Shown here: positions 26,881 to 35,282 of the stretch, piece by piece
How the letters are laid out: every line of letters starts with the position of its first letter
Position numbering within the stretch: position 1 is the stretch's first letter
NCBI RefSeq assembly: GCF_015160855.1
Contig: NZ_CP063373.1
Coordinates: 7,192,001-7,256,000, forward strand
Length of the DNA stretch: 64,000 nt
From: Streptomyces ferrugineus
GTDB taxonomy: Bacteria; Actinomycetota; Actinomycetes; Streptomycetales; Streptomycetaceae
Direction of reading: 5' to 3'
The notes under the pieces: generated by a model
Told to the model about the DNA's origin: nothing
What the model saw: only the letters and a program-made list of their open reading frames with translations
Databases searched by the model: none
Made by a program: the position numbers and the translations under genes

Positions 26881-27753
26881 CTACTTGAGCCCGGACGTGG
26901 ACATCCCGGCGACGAAACCGCGCTGGGCGACGAGGAAGATCAGCAGGATGGGGACGACGTACATCACCGAGGCGGCGGCCTGGAGCTCGGGGACGGGCGT
27001 ACCGCCCTCGTTGACGTAGGTGGTCATCACGGCGACGGCGAGCGTGGTGCGGTCGGTGGACAGCAGCAGCTGCGGGGCGATGTAGTCGCCCCAGGTCCAG
27101 GTGAAGGCGATGATGAAGCTCGCGGACAGCACCGGCCAGGACTGCGGCAGGAAGATCCGCCAGAAGATCGACGGGTATCCGCAGCCGTCGACGATCGCGG
27201 CCTCCTCCAGCTCGCGCGGCATGCCCGCGAAGAACTGCCGGAAGAGGAAGACCAGATACGGCGCCGCCGACAGCCCCCACAGCACCCACGGCCAGTACGT
27301 GTCGACCATGCCGACCTTGGCGAAGATGAGGTAGGTCGGCAGCAGGGTGACCATCTGGGGCAGCATCATCGACCCGAGCAGGATGCCGAACAGCACCTTC
27401 TTGCCGGGCGCGTCGAGCCGGGCGAAGCCGAAGCCGACCCATGCCGAGCTGACGGTGACGAGCGTGGCGTAGAGGAGGGCGATGATCAGGGAGTTGCGGG
27501 CGTAGCCGAGGAAGTCGATCTGGGTGAAGGCGTCGGCGAAGTTGTGCCACTGGAAGGCCTCGGGCAGCCAGTGCACGGGCGAGGCGGCCAGCTCGCCCTG
27601 GGTCTTCAGGGCGGACAGGACCAGCCAGCCGAAAGGCCCGAGGAACAGGCCGGTGACGGAGACGAGGACCGTGTAGAGGACGAGGCGCCTGGTGCGTACC
27701 CGCACCCGCGCGTCGGTCGCCGATGACTGGGGCGGCAGGGTGGTGGCGGTCAC
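26881..27753 (-). CDS. Carbohydrate ABC transporter permease (CUT1, MalG type)
   Basis: The protein has 290 residues with six membrane helices and the CUT1 cytoplasmic loop ELEEAAIVDGCGYPSIFW for ATPase contact. It starts at GTG 27753, which overlaps the stop of the upstream permease (GTGA), so translation is coupled. With the genes at 27750 and 28745 it forms an importer for an oligosaccharide. No ATPase gene is present in the cluster; streptomycete CUT1 systems usually share the MsiK ATPase encoded elsewhere. Confidence 0.93.
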   Translation of the reverse strand: MTATTLPPQSSATDARVRVRTRRLVLYTVLVSVTGLFLGPFGWLVLSALKTQGELAASPVHWLPEAFQWHNFADAFTQIDFLGYARNSLIIALLYATLVTVSSAWVGFGFARLDAPGKKVLFGILLGSMMLPQMVTLLPTYLIFAKVGMVDTYWPWVLWGLSAAPYLVFLFRQFFAGMPRELEEAAIVDGCGYPSIFWRIFLPQSWPVLSASFIIAFTWTWGDYIAPQLLLSTDRTTLAVAVMTTYVNEGGTPVPELQAAASVMYVVPILLIFLVAQRGFVAGMSTSGLK

Positions 27754-28748
27754 TTCTTCGCCTCCGGGTCGACGTTGTAGAACACCGCGCCGGACGTGAA
27801 CCTGAAGATGAGTCCGGTGGCGATGAGGATCAGGACGAAGAGCACCCACAGCAGCGCGGAGGCGTAGCCGTAGCGGCCGAGCGCGAAGTACTGCGCGAAG
27901 ACGTGCATCATGTACAGGTAGTTGGACTGCGGGACCGTGGTGATGCCGCTCGTGTCACCGAGCGGGGCCAGCAGCAGCGGCATGATGGTCTGCACCGAGG
28001 CGATCATCCCGGTCACCGTCTGGAAGAGCAGGACGGGCGACAGCAGCGGCACGGTGATGCTGCGGAAGGTGCGCCAGGCGCTCGCCCCGTCGATACAGGC
28101 CGCCTCGTGGAGTTCCCTGGGTACGTCCTGGAGGCCGGCCAGCGAGATGATCATGACGTTGCCGGCGGCCCAGAGCACCGTCATCAGCAGCACATACCGG
28201 GCGTAGGGGTCGGCGAGCCAGCCGATGGCCTCGAAGCCGAAGAAGGTGACGACGCCGTTGGTGGCGCCGGAGTTCGGGTCGAAGAGCAGCTTGAAGGCGA
28301 GGCCCGCGCCCACCGGCGGAACCACGGCGGGCAGATACAGCAGGGTGCGGAACAGACCGCGCGCCTTGAGCGGCCGGTTGACCAGGACGGCGAGGGCCAG
28401 CCCCGCGATGATCGACAACGGCACCGAGGTCACCGCGAACAGGCCCGCGCGGCCCAGTGCGCCCCAGGTCACCGGATCGTTCAGCAGCTCGCGGTAGTTG
28501 TCGAGTCCGACGTACTTCCAGTTGGGCGAGATGCCGTCGAACGTGGTGAAGCTCAGCCACAGCGCGTACCCCATCGGCGTGACGGTCAGCAGCAGGAACC
28601 CGATGATCCAGGGCGAGGTGAACAGGTAGAACGCCCGGTGCCTGCGCGCGGTCATGGAGATCCGCGGCCCGGCGGTGGCCGGCGCGCGCCCGGTGTCGGT
28701 GGCGGCGCTCGATCGGTCCGCGGCGGAGGAGATCTGGTCGACCGTCAT
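27750..28748 (-). CDS. Carbohydrate ABC transporter permease (CUT1, MalF type)
   Basis: The protein has 332 residues, a hydrophilic N terminus of about 38 residues, six membrane helices and the EAA loop ELHEAACIDGASAWRTFRSI. The ATG overlaps the stop of the binding-protein gene (ATGA at 28745-28748), and its own stop overlaps the start of the next permease. It forms the membrane pore with the MalG-type partner. Confidence 0.93.
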   Translation of the reverse strand: MTVDQISSAADRSSAATDTGRAPATAGPRISMTARRHRAFYLFTSPWIIGFLLLTVTPMGYALWLSFTTFDGISPNWKYVGLDNYRELLNDPVTWGALGRAGLFAVTSVPLSIIAGLALAVLVNRPLKARGLFRTLLYLPAVVPPVGAGLAFKLLFDPNSGATNGVVTFFGFEAIGWLADPYARYVLLMTVLWAAGNVMIISLAGLQDVPRELHEAACIDGASAWRTFRSITVPLLSPVLLFQTVTGMIASVQTIMPLLLAPLGDTSGITTVPQSNYLYMMHVFAQYFALGRYGYASALLWVLFVLILIATGLIFRFTSGAVFYNVDPEAKK

Positions 28749-30094
28749 CCCACTTGCTCCTTACCGCGCTTCATCTGCTCGTTGAAGGCCGAGTTCAGGC
28801 GCCCGGCGAGGGTGTCGACGGAGATCTGACCGTTCATCGCGGCGGGGGCGATCTGGTTGAAGAGGGCGTCGAGCGCGTCCGCCCTGGTGTACGGAGTGAA
28901 CGAGACGACCGAGAAGTGCTTCAGCTCGTTCTCCTGCACCTTCAGCACCCGCTTCTGGTACTCCTCCTGTGCGGGCATCAGCGAACGCAGGGACTTCAGC
29001 GTGGGAATGCCCCAGCCGCCGGAGGCGCGCGCCTTGGCCGGCTCCTCGCCGAAGAACCACTCGAAGACCCGCCACGCGGCGTCCTTGTTCTTCGCGCCGC
29101 GCGGCATCCACAGCCCGGTGCCGCCCTGGCAGGCGCTGATCCGTTCACCGCCCGCGAAGATGGGGGCGGGCGCCAGGCGGGACACCGCCGCGAGCTTCTT
29201 GTCGGGGTAGATCATGCCGCCCAGCCAATAGCCGGAGTTCGACATGGCCAGCCGCCCGGCCTGGAAGGTGGGCCCGTCCCAGCCGTTGGGGTCGGGCTGG
29301 ATGAGGCTCGGCCCGACCTTGGTCTTGCAGTAGTCGATGTACCAGGCCAGCGCCTTGCGGGCCTCGGGGGCGGTGAAGTCGACGCGGGAGAAGTCGTCGT
29401 TGAAGAGACTGCCGCCGGCTGCCGCCGTCATCGTCGCCAGGAGCGTGGACCGGGTCAGCCCGTTGAAGCTGCCGCCGAAGACGGTGGTCTGACCGCTCTT
29501 GCGCTGCACGAGGCGCTTGGCGTTGTCGAGCCACTCCTCATACGTGACCGGCCCGGTCTCCGGCGGGTAATCGGCCCCGCCCTTGTCGAAGGCCGCGGTG
29601 TTGTACCAGTACATGGAGTCCTGGGAGAAGTCCTTCGCCATGCCGTAGCGCGGGCCCTTGCCCTGGGTACGGCCGTCGTAGCGCCACAGGTCGTTGACCG
29701 GGTCCAGGTCGTCCTCCTTGAGGACGCGGCTCCGGGCGAAGTACGGATCCAGGTTCTCGGCCACGTCCCGGGCCGCGAAGAACGGCAGGTCCTCGGCACC
29801 GACGCCGCGCACCAGGTCCGGCGGGTTGCCGCTGGTGAGCATCGCGATCAGCTTGGTGATGTCGTACTTCACCAGGACGATCTTGATGCCGAGGTCCTTC
29901 TTGGCCTGCTGAACCTGCTCCGGGAGGATGTCCCCGGAGTTGACCATCACGGTGACGGTCTCACCGGAGCCGCTGACCCCGGTCGACACCTGCATCGCGC
30001 AGCCGCTCAGCGCTGCTGCGCCGGCCGCGGCGCCACCCGCCGACAGGGCGAGGAATCGGCGGCGACTCACGGGAGCACCGGCCTGGGTGTGCAT
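28745..30094 (-). CDS. Extracellular sugar-binding lipoprotein of ABC transporter
   Basis: The protein has 449 residues and is a bacterial solute-binding protein of the CUT1 type (family 1). The signal combines a twin-arginine motif (SRRRFLALSAGG) with a lipobox LSGC (Cys32), so it would be exported folded and lipid-anchored. It is the first gene of the operon that runs to 20427. ATG 30094 is preferred over TTG 30100. The AACCGGTT palindromes at 30153 and 30287 lie upstream, so expression is probably LacI-controlled. The bound sugar is unknown; the linked GH28-like and lyase genes suggest uronic-acid-containing oligosaccharides. Confidence 0.92.
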   Translation of the reverse strand: MHTQAGAPVSRRRFLALSAGGAAAGAAALSGCAMQVSTGVSGSGETVTVMVNSGDILPEQVQQAKKDLGIKIVLVKYDITKLIAMLTSGNPPDLVRGVGAEDLPFFAARDVAENLDPYFARSRVLKEDDLDPVNDLWRYDGRTQGKGPRYGMAKDFSQDSMYWYNTAAFDKGGADYPPETGPVTYEEWLDNAKRLVQRKSGQTTVFGGSFNGLTRSTLLATMTAAAGGSLFNDDFSRVDFTAPEARKALAWYIDYCKTKVGPSLIQPDPNGWDGPTFQAGRLAMSNSGYWLGGMIYPDKKLAAVSRLAPAPIFAGGERISACQGGTGLWMPRGAKNKDAAWRVFEWFFGEEPAKARASGGWGIPTLKSLRSLMPAQEEYQKRVLKVQENELKHFSVVSFTPYTRADALDALFNQIAPAAMNGQISVDTLAGRLNSAFNEQMKRGKEQVG

Positions 30095-30152
30095 GAACAA
30101 CCCACTCTCTGTTCACTGGCGTGCGACGTTCACTGGCATGCGATATTTCCGC

Positions 30153-30160
30153 AACCGGTT
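30153..30160. promoter_or_regulatory. Probable LacI operator for the transporter operon
   Basis: AACCGGTT in the context GCAACCGGTTTC lies about 60 bp upstream of the binding-protein start at 30094, a position near the expected promoter. It is identical in core to the sites at 17625 and 30287. Confidence 0.6.
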
Positions 30161-30283
30161 TCTATGGCGGTGGAGGGAGCTTCTTCCCGAGAGCACGGCA
30201 CGTCAAGAGGCATGACGAACTTTCGAAAACTGTGAGGGGCCCGGTGCGGTGAGGGTCCTGGGCCGTACGCTGCGCTTGGTTCC

Positions 30284-30297
30284 GGCAACCGGTTGCC
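30284..30297. promoter_or_regulatory. Perfect 14-bp palindromic operator
   Basis: GGCAACCGGTTGCC is a perfect 14-bp palindrome with the same AACCGGTT core. It lies 134 bp from the site at 30153, a distance that could allow repression by looping. Confidence 0.6.
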
Positions 30298-30608
30298 CAG
30301 GTGCTGGTGGTGGCGCTGGTGGCGGCACTGGTGACGGCGCTGATGGCGAAGGCGGCGTCGCGTCGATGCCGGCGCGTGCCGCAGCGCGGCGGGGTGAGCG
30401 ACCGGGCGGCGATCGAGCTGCGACCGAGCTGCGATCGAGCGAAAGTCAGGTAACCGATTTCGCCTCAGAGCCGGATCAGGGTTCCGCGGCCACGGCAACA
30501 CGGGGTGGCACTACTGCGCCTCGACACCCCGCACCACCGCTCCCACCGCTCCCGTCACGTACTGAGCCCAACCGATTGACCGGCCGTTCTCCGCAGATCT
30601 ACGGTAGA

Positions 30609-30616
30609 AGGCGCTT
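30609..30616. promoter_or_regulatory. Probable LacI operator before the dehydrogenase
   Basis: The near-palindrome AGAAGGCGCTTTCT (30606-30619) contains an AAGCGCTT-like core with one change and the same TCT flank as the site at 9907. It lies 41 bp upstream of the start at 30660. Confidence 0.5.
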
Positions 30617-30659
30617 TCTGAAAATGTTTCCATCCAGTCCGTCATCCGTCAGGAGAACC

Positions 30660-31673
30660 ATGCCCAGCCCGCTGCCACCGAGGGCCGTCTTCGCCATGGA
30701 TCCGGTGCACCTCCCCCTGCTCTTCCCGCCGGCACTCATGGCCCGGTTGCGGAAGGCCTGCGACCTCGACCCGGCGCTCGTCGTACGGGACTTCGCCGAT
30801 CCGGTGTCCGCGGCCGCCCTGTCCGAGGCCGAGGTGCTGATCACCGGCTGGGGCTGCCCCCACCTGGACGCCGACGCCCTCGCCGCCGCACCCCGCCTGC
30901 GTGCCGTTCTGCACGCCGCCGGGTCGGTCCGCTCACTGGTCGGCGAGGCCCTGTGGCAGCGGGGCATCACGGTCTCCAGCGCCGTGACCGCCAACGCACT
31001 GCCCGTCGCGGAGTACACGCTGGCCATGATCCTGCTCGCCGGGAAGGACGCCTTCACCCACCGCGAGCGCTTCCGGGCCACCCACACCTACCCGACCCAG
31101 GCCCTGACCGCCCCCACCGGCAACGTCGGCCGCCGGATCGGCGTGATCGGGGCCTCACGGGTGGGCAGACGCCTGCTGGAGCTGCTGCGGCCGTTCGACT
31201 TCACGGTGCTGCTGCACGACCCGTACGTCAGCCCCGCCGAGGCCGCCGAACTCGGGGCCGAGCTGCTGTCGTTGGAGGACCTGCTGCGGCACAGCGACAT
31301 CGTCAGCCTGCACGCGCCCGACATTCCCGAGACCTACCGGATGCTCGACGGGGACCGGCTCGCCCTCATCCGGGACGGAGGCGTGCTCATCAACACCTCG
31401 CGCGGGGCGTTGATCGACCCCGAGGCGCTGACGGACGAGCTGGTTTCCGGGCGGTTGCACGCGGTGCTCGATGTGACCGAGCCGGAGCCGCTGCCCGCGG
31501 GGTCACCGCTGTATCACCTGCCCAACGTCTTTCTGACGCCTCATATCGCCGGGTCGCTCGGGAACGAGCTGGAGCGGCTGGGGCGGATCGTGGTGGAGGA
31601 ACTGGAGCGGGTGGTGGCGGGGATGCCCTTGGGGCATGAGGTGCGGTGGGCTGATTTGGGGCGGGTGGCTTGA
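30660..31673 (+). CDS. D-isomer specific 2-hydroxyacid dehydrogenase
   Basis: The protein has 337 residues. The NAD-binding Rossmann motif is GVIGASRVGRRL, close to GxGxxG. The family signature regions follow: LHAPDIPETYRML, LINTSRGALIDPEAL (catalytic Arg) and LTPHIAGSL (catalytic His, with the conserved Glu in DVTEPEPL). A clear ribosome site (AGGAG, 30651-30655) precedes ATG 30660. It reduces or oxidises a 2-oxo/2-hydroxy acid with NAD(P)H in the cytoplasm. It may act on a uronic-acid breakdown product, since an operator shared with the pectin genes precedes it; this is inference. Confidence 0.9.
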   Translation: MPSPLPPRAVFAMDPVHLPLLFPPALMARLRKACDLDPALVVRDFADPVSAAALSEAEVLITGWGCPHLDADALAAAPRLRAVLHAAGSVRSLVGEALWQRGITVSSAVTANALPVAEYTLAMILLAGKDAFTHRERFRATHTYPTQALTAPTGNVGRRIGVIGASRVGRRLLELLRPFDFTVLLHDPYVSPAEAAELGAELLSLEDLLRHSDIVSLHAPDIPETYRMLDGDRLALIRDGGVLINTSRGALIDPEALTDELVSGRLHAVLDVTEPEPLPAGSPLYHLPNVFLTPHIAGSLGNELERLGRIVVEELERVVAGMPLGHEVRWADLGRVA

Positions 31674-31749
31674 GGGGGGGTGGGTGAGGGGTCAAGTTCT
31701 GAGGCTGGGGTGCCGAATGTCTGGTTCGGTCGCCTACGGGGCGCCTTGT

Positions 31750-31817
31750 GCCGGTGTCGAGAGGGCGATCGTGCTCGACCCTTCGGGCCTCCGCGCGTTC
31801 GCCCTCTCGACACCGGC
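31750..31817. repeat. Long inverted repeat, 19-bp perfect stem
   Basis: The arm at 31750-31768 (GCCGGTGTCGAGAGGGCGA) is a perfect inverted copy of 31799-31817, separated by a 30-nt loop. It starts 77 bp after the dehydrogenase stop and can act as a transcription terminator, or be a mobile palindromic element. Confidence 0.75.
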
Positions 31818-31853
31818 GCGCCCCTCCGGCTCCCTCACGGCCGGCGCGTCGGC

Positions 31854-32305
31854 ACAGTGCAAGTTGGTGGGCCGTTGCTCGGCGTCACACAGGGACAGTG
31901 CGAGTTGGCGGGGCGCTGCCCGGCGTCACACAGGGACAGTGCGAGTTGGCGGGGCGCTGCCCGGCGTCACACAGGGACAGTGCGAGTTGGCGGGGCGCTG
32001 CCCGGCGTCACACAGGGACAGTGCGAGTTGGCGGGGCGCTGCCCGGCGTCACACAGGGACAGTGCGGGTTGGCGGGGCGTTGCCGGCGTGGCGCGGGCAC
32101 AGTGCGGGTTGGTGCCCGGCGCAGCGCGGGGACACCGGCCCACCGCCCGGTATCGCGCAGGCCCAATGCGGGGACATCGGGCCCCTGCTGCCCAGCATCA
32201 CGCAAGCGCAATGCGGGAACATCGGGCCCCCTGCCCAGCATCACGCAGGCGCGGTGCGGAGGCATCGGGCCCCGCCCGGCATCACCCAGGCACAGCACAG
32301 GTCTG
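31854..32305. repeat. Tandem repeat array, 41-bp unit
   Basis: A minisatellite of about 11 units fills most of the gap between the dehydrogenase and LacI genes. Four units (31895-31935, 31936-31976, 31977-32017, 32018-32058) are identical and 41 bp long; each begins ACAGTGCGAGTTGG and ends GTCACACAGGG. The units at 31854-31894 and 32059-32098 are slightly diverged. Units at 32150-32194, 32195-32237 and 32238-32278 are 41-45 bp and more diverged but alignable. Because 41 is not a multiple of three, all forward frames stay open and read the same peptide cycle, which is not evidence of coding. Confidence 0.9.
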
Positions 32306-32442
32306 CGCGCGGCCGTTGTCCGACACCGCGCAGCAGGAATACCGGGCCGCCGCCGCCCGGTCCCCCACACGCCCAGCTGCCCGGAGTCAGCCATGGGATA
32401 CGGTTTCCGTGAGGCAAGCGCGACGGTGAAGGAGCCGCAAGG

Positions 32443-33531
32443 GTGAGTCAGCGCAAGGTGGCCGGCGATGCCGGCCGGGCCACCATCCGGGACGTCGCGG
32501 AGCGCGCCGGCGTCTCCGTCGCCAGCGTGTCGCGCGTGCTGTCCGGCAACTACCCGGTGTCGGAGGATCTGCGGCGGCGGGTGATGAAGGTCGTCCGGGA
32601 CCTGGACTACGTCACCAACGCCCACGCCCGCTCCCTGGCCGGCGGCGGCACGCCCACCGTGGCCATCCTCATCAACAACATCACCGGTGCCGCGTTCGCC
32701 CATGTCGCCAAGGGCGTTGAGGGCGCCGCCACACTGCGGGGCTGGCTCTCGCTGGTCGGCACCACGGGCGACGACCCCGAGCGGGAACTCGCCCTGGTCA
32801 ACCTCATGCGGCAGCAGGGGGTGGCGGCCGTGGTGCTGCTGGGCGGCGCCTACGACTACGCCGAGTACCAGCTGCGCATGGCCCGCTTCGCCCGCTCGCT
32901 GGACGCGGCCGGGTCGCATCTGGTCCTGGTGGGCCGGCCGCCGCTGGAGGGCGACGTACCGGCCACCACCGTCGACTACGACAACGAGGGCGGCGCCTAC
33001 GCCATGGCCAGCCATCTGCTGTCCGCCGGGCACCGCAAGGTCCTCGTGCTGCCGGGGCATGCCGAGCTCACGACCGCCCAGGGCCGTCTGAAGGGCGCCG
33101 AGCGGGCCTTCGAGGCGTACGGCGTGCCCTTCGAACCGGGAATGGTGCGGCACGGGCCGTACGACTACGAGCACGGGTACGAGGCCGTGGAGGATGCCCT
33201 CGAGCAGGGGCTGGACTTCACCGCGGTGCTCGCCGGGACGGACGTGGTCGCCGCGGGTGCCATGCAGGCCCTGCGCGCGGCGGGGCTTCGGGTGCCGGAG
33301 GACGTGTCGATCGTCGGTTACGACGACATTCCGCTCGCCTCCCAGCTCACCCCTCAACTCACCACGGTCCACGTGCCGTACGAGGAGATGGGCCGTGTCG
33401 CGCTGCGTGCGGTGGCCGATCGGCGCGAGGGCGGTGCCGGCCGTCGCAAGGGCGGCGATGGCGACCATCTGGTGCTGGGCACCCATGTCGTCGTACGCAA
33501 CTCCGTACAGCCGCCCACCCGGCGCGGCTGA
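32443..33531 (+). CDS. LacI family transcriptional regulator
   Basis: The protein has 362 residues with helix-turn-helix TIRDVAERAGVSVASVSRVL and hinge (SLAGGGTPT), followed by a sugar-sensing domain (VAILINNITGAAFAHV, YDNEGGAYA, GYDDIPLAS, LTTVHVPYEEMG). It starts at GTG 32443 with a ribosome site GAAGGAG at 32428-32434. It is a paralogue of the LacI protein at 17670 and directly precedes the second ABC transporter, which it probably controls; an AACCGCTT site lies between them. A small palindrome ACGGTTTCCGT at 32400-32410 could be an autoregulatory site. Confidence 0.93.
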   Translation: MSQRKVAGDAGRATIRDVAERAGVSVASVSRVLSGNYPVSEDLRRRVMKVVRDLDYVTNAHARSLAGGGTPTVAILINNITGAAFAHVAKGVEGAATLRGWLSLVGTTGDDPERELALVNLMRQQGVAAVVLLGGAYDYAEYQLRMARFARSLDAAGSHLVLVGRPPLEGDVPATTVDYDNEGGAYAMASHLLSAGHRKVLVLPGHAELTTAQGRLKGAERAFEAYGVPFEPGMVRHGPYDYEHGYEAVEDALEQGLDFTAVLAGTDVVAAGAMQALRAAGLRVPEDVSIVGYDDIPLASQLTPQLTTVHVPYEEMGRVALRAVADRREGGAGRRKGGDGDHLVLGTHVVVRNSVQPPTRRG

Positions 33532-33928
33532 CGGACGTAACGCCCGGGGTGAGTAACACCCTGCGCGCGTTTCGTAAACGTTTTCCGTCCTCCTCTCCGA
33601 CATTCGCCGGACACCCGCGAGCGGTCGGCAACGGTCTCTCGTCTGCCGACAAGTGGCCCTCCACCTGCACTGACGTCCTTCGACCCGGACCGGGCCGTCA
33701 CGCGCCCGAAGATCACCGGACGGACAAACCGGCGTAACAAATTTCCGCGCACCTCTTGCTATGAGCCGAGACGTCGGCCTACCGTCCCTGCAACCGCTTA
33801 CTACAGCTTCCGCTTGGCCAACCCCCGCAACCGCGAGCCGACGGTTTTCCCGGCCGCCGTTTCTGGCCAGTGGCACCGAGCCGCCGTCCTCGTTCCGAGA
33901 ACGCCCAATTCCGAAGGATCACGGTCAG
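33532..33928. other. Promoter region of the second sugar transporter
   Basis: This 397-bp gap holds a CGTTT-CGT-AAACG palindrome at 33568-33580, and a site TGCAACCGCTTACT (about 33789-33802) resembling the AACCGGTT operators. No supported gene was seen here; the open frame extending upstream from the binding-protein gene has no better start than 33929. Confidence 0.5.
33792..33799. promoter_or_regulatory. Probable LacI operator, AACCGCTT variant
   Basis: AACCGCTT in the context TGCAACCGCTTAC differs from the AACCGGTT operators by one base and lies about 130 bp upstream of the binding-protein start. It combines the half-sites of the two operator families seen in this window. Confidence 0.5.
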
Positions 33929-35272
33929 ATGAACTTCACCAACCCCCGGAGAAGGTTCGCCTCCGCCGCCGTCGCGGGAATCGCTCTGACAGGTCTGCTC
34001 GCCGCCTGCGGCGGTTCCGACTCCGGAGACTCGGACTCCGGTGCCAAGGCCTCCGGCCCCGTCACACTCGACTTCTGGGGCTGGGCCAACGGGCAGGAGG
34101 CCGTTGTCAAGGCGTTCAACGCCTCGCACAAGGACGTCCAGCTCAAGTACACGAAGGTCACCGACCAGCTGACCATGCAGAAGCAGCTGACGAATGCGGT
34201 CAAGGCGGGCAACGCGCCCTGTCTGCTGCAGAACACCGGCGAGTACGTCACGAGCTGGGTCGCGCAGGGTGCGCTCGCCGACATCACGAAGTACGTCGAG
34301 TCCAGCAAGGACAAGTTCAACCCCGGCTCGTGGGCGGTCGGCCAGGTGCAGGGCAAGGTCTACGGCGTGCCCACCGCCTCGGCGCCCGCCTTCACCATCT
34401 ACCGCACCGACGTCTTCGAGAAGTACGGCCTGGAGCCGCCCAAGACCTGGGACGACTTCATCGCCGCGGGCAAGGAGCTGAAGAAGCACGACATCAAGAT
34501 CACCAACTACGCCGGTGAGGACCCCAGCACCCTGGAGGTGCTCGCCATGCAGGCCGGGGCGAACTGGTACAGCATCGACGGCGACTCCTGGAAGGTGGAC
34601 TTCCAGGACGAGGGCACCCTCAAGGCCGCGAAGGTGATCCAGGACATCATCGACAACGACCTGAACTCGAAGCTGTCGTTCGCGGACTACGCGGCCGTGC
34701 AGCGCAACTACGACAAGGGCGGCACCGTGACCCGCCAGATCTCCACCTGGCAGATGTCCGGCATGGTGCAGAACTTCACCGACTCCTTCGGCGACTGGGC
34801 GCTCGCCCCGTGGCCGACCTTCAAGGGCGAGGCGGCGCAGACGCCGGCCGGCACCAACCAGAGCGGCAACCTGACGCTGGTGACCGAGGGCTGCAAGCAC
34901 AAGGAGCCGGCCGCGGAGGCGGCGCTGTGGATGTCCACCGACACCGGCGCGGTCAAGACGATGGCGAGCCCGGAGACCGGCAGCGGCGTGATGCCCGCGC
35001 TGGCCGACAGCAGCTCGTACGTCGCGGAGGCGATCCCCGAGAAGCTGCTCGGCAAGAACTACGAGCCGGCCCAGAAGACCGTCATGGACAGCATGGACAC
35101 CATCCGGACCGGCTGGACCTTCGGCCCGAACTGGACCGCGATGTTCACGGAGATGCAGGACGAGTGGGCCAAGGTCGTCAGCAAGGAGCAGAAGGTCACC
35201 GACCTCCTCGCGCACATGCAGGAGTGGACGGTCAACGACCTGAAGCAGCGCGGCATCAGCGTCAAGGGCTGA
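33929..35272 (+). CDS. Extracellular sugar-binding lipoprotein of ABC transporter
   Basis: The protein has 447 residues and is a family 1 solute-binding protein with a lipoprotein signal (lipobox LLAAC, Cys27) and a short Asp/Ser/Gly-rich linker after it. The mature part has VTLDFWGWANGQEAV, YGVPTASAPAFTIYRTDVFEKYG and a WTFGPNWTAMF C-terminal region, typical of CUT1 binding proteins. ATG 33929 has the ribosome site GAAGGA at 33913-33918. It heads an operon with two permeases and probably the GH43 gene. Confidence 0.92.
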   Translation: MNFTNPRRRFASAAVAGIALTGLLAACGGSDSGDSDSGAKASGPVTLDFWGWANGQEAVVKAFNASHKDVQLKYTKVTDQLTMQKQLTNAVKAGNAPCLLQNTGEYVTSWVAQGALADITKYVESSKDKFNPGSWAVGQVQGKVYGVPTASAPAFTIYRTDVFEKYGLEPPKTWDDFIAAGKELKKHDIKITNYAGEDPSTLEVLAMQAGANWYSIDGDSWKVDFQDEGTLKAAKVIQDIIDNDLNSKLSFADYAAVQRNYDKGGTVTRQISTWQMSGMVQNFTDSFGDWALAPWPTFKGEAAQTPAGTNQSGNLTLVTEGCKHKEPAAEAALWMSTDTGAVKTMASPETGSGVMPALADSSSYVAEAIPEKLLGKNYEPAQKTVMDSMDTIRTGWTFGPNWTAMFTEMQDEWAKVVSKEQKVTDLLAHMQEWTVNDLKQRGISVKG

Positions 35273-35282
35273 GGCGTACCCG

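Larger units (their letters stand above)
30095..30659. other. Divergent promoter region with several operator-like sites
   Basis: This 565-bp non-coding stretch separates the transporter operon (minus) from the dehydrogenase gene (plus). It contains two AACCGGTT palindromes (30153, 30287), a half-site GTAACCGATTT (about 30450-30460), a GAACTTTCGAAAAC segment near 30214-30228, and the AAGCGCTT-family site at 30609. No supported gene was found in the stretch 30300-30600. Confidence 0.6.

Noticed and set aside
31854..32305. Tandem repeat array as a CRISPR locus.
   Set aside because: Units abut without unique spacers, and no cas genes are near.
31636..32446. Three overlapping open forward frames of about 230-260 residues with repetitive peptide.
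   Set aside because: They come from the 41-bp tandem array, whose length keeps all frames open; no start with a ribosome site and no family match.
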